From: Selaginella moellendorffii
Taxonomy: Eukaryota; Streptophyta; Lycopodiopsida; Selaginellales; Selaginellaceae
Direction of reading: 5' to 3'
DNA length: 64,000 nt
NCBI RefSeq assembly: GCF_000143415.4
Contig: NW_003314266.1
Coordinates: forward strand, 2,366,078-2,430,077
In this document: positions 57,434 through 64,000 of the stretch, piece by piece
Numbering within the stretch: position 1 is the first letter of the stretch
Layout: the number at the start of each line of letters is the position of its first letter
Program-made: the position numbers and the translations under genes
The notes under the pieces: model-generated
The model's database searches: none
Seen by the model: the letters and a program-made list of their open reading frames with translations, nothing else
Told to the model about the DNA's origin: nothing

Positions 57434-58720
57434 ATGAAGCGTAAGTCTTCTTTTCTGGTGACGGCCTCGTCGATGACTCGAACCGACTTCCGATTGGCGC
57501 ATCCTCTAGTGACTGTGAGGCCAGGCAGCGTAGTCAAATTCGATTTTGAAGCTGATGAGGATGAAAGGGGCAAGGTTCTCAAAATCAACAAGGTGGACCT
57601 GGAGCTACTTGATTATTTCATGCAGGATCATTTGTATCCCGCTATGCAGAAGGCGGCATGGTGCTATCGGCGGAGGACGAACGAAAATAAAATCAGCGCC
57701 CTTGCGTCGGCTTTCTTCCCAGTCTTCACTTTCCTCTCCCCTAGAGCAAGCGACGCAGATTTGCTCAGGCCCTATGAGCAGGGTGATCCCCTTTTGGATA
57801 GTGTTAATGAGATAGCGGCACAAGAGGCGTCGAGCAGCAGTGGGGAGCAGGTCATGATTGACGGGCAGAGTCGGGAAAAGCTTGAGTGGGTGCAGGAAGA
57901 TGGTGCTGATCTAGGTCCTCGACAAGCAGTTGATTTTAGAGGTTACGCATCGCTCATCGCAGATGAATCTTCAGAAACCAACGAGTCGATGAGCATCCTC
58001 ATTTGCGATGCTAAGCAGAAAAACTTCATCTGGGAACCAGACACGAACGAAAATTCAGATCTTTACCAACTATGCGACTATACATGCTGTGCTGCGGTTC
58101 CTAACATCGACAGTGGAAGATTCAAGCCAATCCATATGTTGGTTTTAGCTGATGGTGATTATGGGGTTGCAGTCCTCCATGTGGAAGGATACTTAGAGGT
58201 TGGCAGGGATAATGTGATCACAGACGCAGCGTTTGATGTCTTCCTCGGCCACATGGAGGCAAAGGTGAGTTTTTTTAATAGTTTTTTTTGCTTATTTTTT
58301 TATTTAACTTTGTATTTTCAGGAAAACAAGGGGGACCAATGGAAAAGCTTGAACGATCAGGAGAAAGCGTATATTCGTGAAAAGTACCAAATCACCCTGA
58401 ACAAAAGCAGGTTGAGGATGCAAAAACTACACATGGTCAGCGACATCCCCGTGGACAGAAAACTTGTGGTAGGGGAAATCAACTTCTATCCTCTCGCCAG
58501 AATCTGGACGAAGTTCCCCATTGCTTACCCCAGCCAGAGGTGGAGTACGGACGACTACATTTTTATTGCTGGGATGCTGCGGGTGCTCTTTGGAGATCGA
58601 GTCTTGTTATGGAAAAAACAAACTCTGGAGGCAATCGCTGCATCCAGGAATTCGGAGTTGGTCAGTCTCGGACGTCAGCTTCCAATCTTCCCACCCGACG
58701 TCGTTAAAAGTGCTGACTAG
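57434..58720 (+). CDS. Unrecognised protein with one 57-bp intron
   Basis: ATG at 57434. An intron at 58265-58321 (GTGAGT to TTTTCAG) is a multiple of three and stop-free, so the unspliced frame gives 428 residues and the spliced one 409. The T-rich intron translates to an unlikely stretch (SFFNSFFCLFFYLTLYF), so splicing is expected. The protein is mixed alpha/beta in look, acidic in the middle (EQVMIDGQSREK, ADESSETNESMS), with no signal peptide, and has motifs such as YTCCAAVPNIDSGRFKPIHM and NFYPLARIWTKFPIAYPSQR. I do not recognise a family. Composition is like the gene island. Its promoter must lie in or beyond the RT fragment. Confidence 0.7.
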   Translation: MKRKSSFLVTASSMTRTDFRLAHPLVTVRPGSVVKFDFEADEDERGKVLKINKVDLELLDYFMQDHLYPAMQKAAWCYRRRTNENKISALASAFFPVFTFLSPRASDADLLRPYEQGDPLLDSVNEIAAQEASSSSGEQVMIDGQSREKLEWVQEDGADLGPRQAVDFRGYASLIADESSETNESMSILICDAKQKNFIWEPDTNENSDLYQLCDYTCCAAVPNIDSGRFKPIHMLVLADGDYGVAVLHVEGYLEVGRDNVITDAAFDVFLGHMEAKVSFFNSFFCLFFYLTLYFQENKGDQWKSLNDQEKAYIREKYQITLNKSRLRMQKLHMVSDIPVDRKLVVGEINFYPLARIWTKFPIAYPSQRWSTDDYIFIAGMLRVLFGDRVLLWKKQTLEAIAASRNSELVSLGRQLPIFPPDVVKSAD

Positions 58721-61268
58721 TCTTTGTTTTGTTCGTAGTCAATATCGGAGTTCAGTTCTCATCAGGCCTGTGACAAAATTGATGATCAATCCTTTTCTTG
58801 TTTTCTTTACACGAGCTCGTCCTGTTCGATTGCTATGATCTACTAATCCTGGTCTTGTTGCCTTTTATTGATTCTGATTAAAATATTACTTTTTGTGTTG
58901 GCATCAACGAACCGATGGAGAAATGGATGAATTAAAATCCTTCCATTACGTACTTATATTAAACTAAGCATCAGAATTAGTTTCTTTGAAACATGAGCTC
59001 CCGGCTTCTCTGCCTTGCCCTATTGGTGGGTGAACAATCCAACACTTGGTGAATTCTGTTTCACAATGATAGGAAGAGCCGACATCGAAAGATCACCCTA
59101 TCAAATATTGAACAACGCCCAAACTCGCAGCCTTCTTCCCCTCCATCACCAGCTTGTTCACAAAACCCCTCGTCACTCTCACCCAGCAGAAAGCTCGCAT
59201 ATCTCCCCTCCAAAACAATCCCCACACATCTCATCACCGCCTCCAGCGACGGCACAAGCTTGCGCCCCTCCCGCTAGCACTCGAGTGATTCCGAGTGATG
59301 GCGACTATGACTGAGGCTCCGACCATGAGGTCAAGTGAGAGCGAGGGCACGGAAGCGGTAAAATGCAAAGTGCTGGGAGGCTGAGGCCGATGCTCTACTT
59401 GATGGAAAGCTAAGTGTAAATATGGCTACAGCTGTAAAGGGATTGAGTGAGGCTGGCTATGGTTGTGTGAACACCTAGTTAGTGGGTGATGGAGGATAAC
59501 TAGCAAGCGGAAGAGTCAAAGGACCAGAATCACTGCTGCGATAGAGAGCTACGGCAAGGCAAGTGTGGTGACTTGAGTCCTTAGCAGTTTGAGTGCTTCA
59601 AACTTAAGTGTTGAGGGTCATAAATTCCAGTGAGCCAGAGTGCTATTGGACCGCACGGCTGAGGACCTGTGTGAGCTGAGGCTCCAGAATTGAAAACAGC
59701 GGTCTGGTTTTTAGCTAAGGCCGAGGTGGTGTTCGGTCTGATCTTGGAACTCCAAAAGGAGGTTTGCCGGCTGAGTTGAGGATACTGATATTTGGTGCTG
59801 GGTGCACAGCATCTACTTGGTTAGGTATGAATGTTCTGTGGGGTGCTGGAGTGTGTAGACTTATCCGGGTGATTCCGGACGGACCTCACACTTAAGTATT
59901 AGCGATCAGAAGGTTCAGAATAACCGGGGAATTCATACCTAGTATCCGAGCGACGTGGACGCCGTGAGGCAAATGTTGATGGACTTGTGGGAGGGGGAAC
60001 CCTCATTGAGGGGGTCCCTTTATAAGTAGCTAAGGCAGTGAGTGTGCACTGATGTATTCTGCTACGGTGGAGTTCTCAGTCAGCTGGAAGCTGGATATGG
60101 AAAGACGGGAGGAAGGAGTAGTGACCTTCTTCTTATTGGGACTTAAGGAGTTCTAAAGGTAGGCAGGTGACTCTGCTAGAAAAACCTTTGGGAAGTTGCA
60201 AAGTGTGGGAGCAGTCGGCTGCCAAGGCCAATTGCCTCGCTTATGTATCTTCGTCCTTAACGACTAAGTGTCTGGAAGTACTAGTGGATGGAGAAGGCTA
60301 AGGGTAAGGCCAAGGTGCACCTGTGCACTGGTTTCAACTTAGCAGAGATCCAGCTTATTACCCAAGAGTTTATCACCCGAAAACTCGATTGAGTGGTGAG
60401 GTAAATCCTTGACCACCGTGGGCTCTGGTGAATGAGTGGCGGGGTGTGTCCCATAAGCTAAAAACAAGAAAGTTAAAATCCACAAGAACGAAAATAAGTA
60501 GTTCCGGGAGCTAAGGCACGGCTCCTGTTGTCTCGAGTAAAGGGAAGAACGGTTAAGCGTTCACTCAGTTGGCAAGAGAACCCATGAGGTTGAGCTTTGA
60601 GTGAACGAAGGAATTGACGCCCTGAAGAGGTAGTGAAGAGAATCCCCGTGAGAAGAACAGTCAGGCAGGACCTGGCTTTAAAGCGATTATATAAACCACT
60701 TGGGACGCCCAAGTCAGTGAGGTGGGCTGGCGTATGTGCTATGAGTGCAAGGGGTCCAAGGGGTAGAGATAAAAGAATTTACGGGTCCTTTGTCGAGAGA
60801 GAGACGGTGGGTGATAAGAAAGTGCCTTGGATAGTCTAGTGCTAGGTCTCATGAGTTCCAATGTGGTGATTGGTGAGAGACTTTCACGAGGTGCTTTTTT
60901 ATGTGATTGAGGGCACTGTGACCAGCTACTTTGAGGAGCAGCTTGGCTTTTCCAGGTGCAGGCTAGTCACGACTATGTGATTGGTACTCTGGTGGTGGAA
61001 GATGATAATCACTAATCTCAGACGATCATCTTGTCTGATATTAGTGCACTTGACTATCACTTTTCTTACATGCTGAAAGTCAAGAAGGCTTCAAAGTTAA
61101 AAAGAAAGGAAGTGGCAACATGCAAGGATCATAGTATGCTCGAGTCATCAACAACTCAGCCAATTTGGATCACAAATGGACCTCAAGAGCTAGCTGGTCA
61201 TCAACTTTCCAAGGACATGGTGCCAACAGCTGAGTTGGAAGCAAGAAATTATCCCAACTAGTTTTTTA
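58721..61268. other. Retroelement-like region with genic scraps
   Basis: 59090-59290 on the minus strand has a frameshifted coding-like piece (LVPSLEAVMRCVGIVLEGRY, then NKLVMEGKKAASLGVVQYL) that I cannot place. 59320-61260 is G-rich, non-coding in all frames and similar in style to the LARD internal region, ahead of the gypsy pol remnant. Confidence 0.4.
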
Positions 61269-62100
61269 AGGACCAGGTTGTTGATCTTCCACTCAAGGAG
61301 ATGTCTGCTTGTTCTCAAGTTAACTCAGATTATTTTGGAAAGGCACCCCAAACACAAGCTATTTTTATGGAGCAGGCTGGTGAGAGTGATGTGAGTTACT
61401 GGTGGGACACCAACTCACCAAAGAGGAGGTGGAAGCTTATTGTCAACTATTTTTGGAGTTTCAAGATGTGTTTGCATGGAGCTATGTTGAACTTGCTAGA
61501 GTAAATCTGGAGCTGGTGCAACACAAGATTCCCTTGCTTCCAAATATGGTGCCATAGAAACAAAAAGCTTATAAAATGAATTTGAGCTATGCTAAGGCTG
61601 TGCATGAAGAACTTCAAAAGCTGTTGGATGTGGGATTTATTGAAGAAGTGGAGGCTACAGATTGGCTTTCGCCAATTGTGGTGGTCCAGAAGAAGAATGG
61701 TAAACTTAAAGTGTGTGTGCGTGTATTATCACTGCCTTAATACTACAACGAGGTGAGATGGATTCCCTCTTCCCTTCATAGATGTGGTATTGGACAAAGT
61801 TGCAAAGCCTTAAGGAGTTGTATAGCTTTATGGATTGTTAAAGTGGCTATAACCAGATTCAAGTGGCTCCTAAGGATCGAGAAAAAATGGCATTCATTAC
61901 AGAGTGGGGCTGCTATATTTTTTGTGTCATGCCATTCAGTTTGATGAACGCACCAATTACTTTCTAACGTGTGGTGACTTCAGCTTTCAGATGTCTTCTT
62001 CATGAGAGTGTGGAAGTCTTCTTGGGTGACTTCTTGACTTTTGGAAGCCACAAGAAACATCTAGAGCAGCTGCATGGAATGTCACTCGAGATCAACAAAT
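61269..62100 (+). pseudogene. Ty3/gypsy reverse transcriptase remnant
   Basis: IPLLPNMVP, a stop, then KAVHEELQKLLDVGFIEEVE, WLSPIVVVQKKNGKLKVCV, FIDVVLDKVAKP and AIQFDERTNYF appear in shifting frames. These are RT blocks 1-4 with many frameshifts and stops. The family resembles the 54690-56260 element. Confidence 0.75.
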
Positions 62101-62405
62101 TTGTGTGAGTTGTCTGACCTGTGGGAAACCCTAGGTTAAGATGTTAGCAGAGGTTCTAGCAAAGGTCACCAACAAGGCTAATGATGAGGCTATAGTGATT
62201 CTCCACTTCACTAGTGTGTCGTCGCAAAGAGTGACATCTTCTAGTGCACTACCCTGGAAATGGCTATGTGCCCTCTCGTCAACCTCTAGCACCAAGGGAC
62301 TCACCCATCCATAACCAAAAAAAGAAGGAAAAATTCTTGATTTCGACTAAGTTTTATTCTTGAGTTGGCTTTAGCCCTAGACAAAGCATTTGAAAACTCT
62401 AGTTT
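62101..62405. other. Spacer, nothing recognised
   Basis: End of the pol remnant and flank of the tandem repeat. Confidence 0.4.
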
Positions 62406-62738
62406 GCAACCAAGCTTTTGAACTTAAATCTCAGCATAAGACCTATATTTATAGTAAATTTGTCAATACAACATAAAAATATAAAGATAAATTTTCATAT
62501 ACAAGCATAAATTATTGCAACCAAGCTTTTGAACTTAAATCTCAGCATAAGACCTATATTTATAGTAAATTTGTCAATACAACATAAAAATATAAAGATA
62601 AATTTTCATATACAAGCATAAATTATTGCAACCAAGCTTTTGAACTTAAATCTCAGCATAAGACCTATATTTATAGTAAATTTGTCAATACAACATAAAA
62701 ATATAAAGATAAATTTTCATATACAAGCATAAATTACT
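62406..62738. repeat. Three identical 111-bp tandem copies
   Basis: The unit begins GCAACCAAGCTTTTG at 62406, 62517 and 62628. The copies look identical over their length, so the expansion is recent. It abuts broken lectin copy E. Confidence 0.92.
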
Positions 62739-62794
62739 TTTAAAATCACAATCAAAAGCTCAAGAGCTGAGCTCAATTTGTAATTATAATTTTT

Positions 62795-63471
62795 TAAAAA
62801 GAAATTTTATTAATTGTAATCCACTTCCAGCTAATTATATACTTAGTGGTCTATATATTAGAAATACATCTACACAAATATTAAGACTTGTAGAATATCA
62901 TGCACGTTCATTAGGTCTAGGAATGATCAGAACAGTATATAAATATTTTGCAATAGATTTTGTTGGACTTGGAATTGGCCAAAGAAATCCTAATGAGGAA
63001 TGTCCTATTTTACAATATCCCAAACATTTACCCAATGATAATAATCTCTCTCCTAACATTTTCAGGAATTATGATTCTGATAATTCACAATGCTGGCTAT
63101 TTCGAACACAATTAATTAATGAACCTTTAATACTACTTGATACTCATATAGTAAATGGTAACAGCTTAATATCTGTGAATAATAGATTTCAAGCTGTTTT
63201 GAAAAATCATAATTTAGTAATCAAAGACATTAAATATTATAAAACTATATGGTCTACAATGTCGAACAACATGATACTTTTTGTTTTCTTCATCTTCAAC
63301 TTGATGGTCATTTACTTATAATAGATACTAATAATCATATTTTATGGAAAAATAATGTTTTCTGCCAAGATTGTTTACTATTTGCAATTTTCACAATGGA
63401 AGATACAGGGATTTAACTGTAACAACTTATAAAAATGGTTCTAAGAAAATACTATGGATAAATAAATTCTA
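62795..63471 (+). pseudogene. Bulb-lectin-like copy E, 5'-truncated and frameshifted
   Basis: The first frame covers the middle domain (VYKYFAIDFVGLGIGQRNP, YPKHLPNDNN) and the start of the lectin part (VNGNSLISVNNRF). A shift near 63283 moves LHLQLDGHLLIIDTNN to another frame, and a second break lies near 63412. The N-terminus and signal peptide are missing. Confidence 0.8.
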
Positions 63472-64000
63472 ATAGAAAACATTAACATTATTTTGATACT
63501 TCACAGAAGTAAATGTTAAAATAAATCTATAATTTGACATAAGTGGACTAGAACCACATGTAATAATACTCAATATTTTAGCTCTAAGAAAGTAGGAGCT
63601 TCAATAACAACTTTCACTTGAATATATAAAACAAAATGAATAAACTATTTCTAATAAATAAAATTTTAATAAATAAAATCTAGACCTTTATAATATTGAG
63701 AAGTTGTATATAAGCTCTATTTCGTTAAAGTGGGATTTATTCAGTAAAATGGGACTAGGTACAAATTTTCAAGTATTTGAAAATGACGTGAAATTATATG
63801 TTTTTTGTCCAGGGGCTAGACATATCTGGGGCATGGTGACTAGCGCGGTGACCTTATGTCCAGACTGAGTCCATCTAGTTGTATAATAAATCTCATTGTC
63901 AAGGTGAACAAGCCGAATCTGAAGCTAAAGAAGAGCGATGGCATGCGCGCACACACTATTTGTTTGTTCATTGAGCGTGTGGTGAGCTTTCCAAGATGAA
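63472..64000. other. AT-rich flank, no gene seen
   Basis: No supported gene. The last 200 bases are less AT-rich and could be the edge of a gene outside the window. Confidence 0.4.

Noticed and set aside
59015-59314. 99-residue proline-rich plus-strand frame
   Set aside because: The opposite strand shows a more protein-like, though frameshifted, piece; the plus frame has no motif.
62406-62738. CRISPR-like regular repeat
   Set aside because: The repeats are directly adjacent without spacers and the genome is a plant.

Overview
The window looks like nuclear DNA of a land plant, most probably a lycophyte of the Selaginella type. The evidence is a plant-type PARP with SAP, WGR and catalytic parts, a plastid-type ribosome recycling factor, an F-box/kelch protein, a SET-domain protein, a PPR protein built almost only of 31-residue repeats, very short introns (about 45-65 bp), compact GC-richer genes and AT-rich LTR-element debris. 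The species name is an inference from these traits; no search was run. A 100-N assembly gap lies at 45113-45212.

Layout. 1-4934: one non-autonomous LTR element (right part of the 5' LTR, PBS, 3.2 kb internal region without gag or pol, PPT, complete 3' LTR). 6.06-10.7 kb: two intact tandem genes (A, B) for secreted proteins with a bulb-lectin-like C-terminus and an unrecognised N-terminal domain, with broken copies of a PPR gene and a PARP gene between and after them (7.6-13.7 kb). 15.5-16.15 kb: a ParB/DndB-like exon. 16.16-19.99 kb: one arm of an inverted duplication (LTR, gag, broken lectin copy C), cut by a second Ty3/gypsy element at 19.99-23.56 kb. 23.6-36 kb: heavily decayed retroelements, with a small two-exon PLAT-domain gene at 28.23-28.70 kb and a solo LTR with a perfect 5-bp target duplication at 29.0-29.9 kb.

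36.3-49.8 kb is the gene-rich island: PPR, PARP and plastid RRF on the plus strand; then SET-domain, DUF1442+ACT, F-box/kelch and a membrane protein on the minus strand. 50.1-54.14 kb: the other arm of the inverted duplication, containing intact lectin gene D. 54.2-56.3 kb: a 12-bp minisatellite and a minus-strand gypsy pol remnant. 56.58-57.41 kb: a reverse transcriptase that looks Penelope-like, abutting an unrecognised host gene at 57.43-58.72 kb. The rest holds more gypsy debris, three exact copies of a 111-bp tandem repeat, and a fifth, broken lectin copy (E).

The most unusual content is the five-member secreted lectin-like family (three intact, two broken), the tiny PLAT gene inside dead retroelements, the DUF1442-ACT fusion and the ParB-like exon. 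The conserved genes are ordinary housekeeping or regulatory genes: PARP acts in DNA-damage signalling, RRF in plastid translation, PPR in organelle RNA metabolism, and F-box/kelch in protein turnover.
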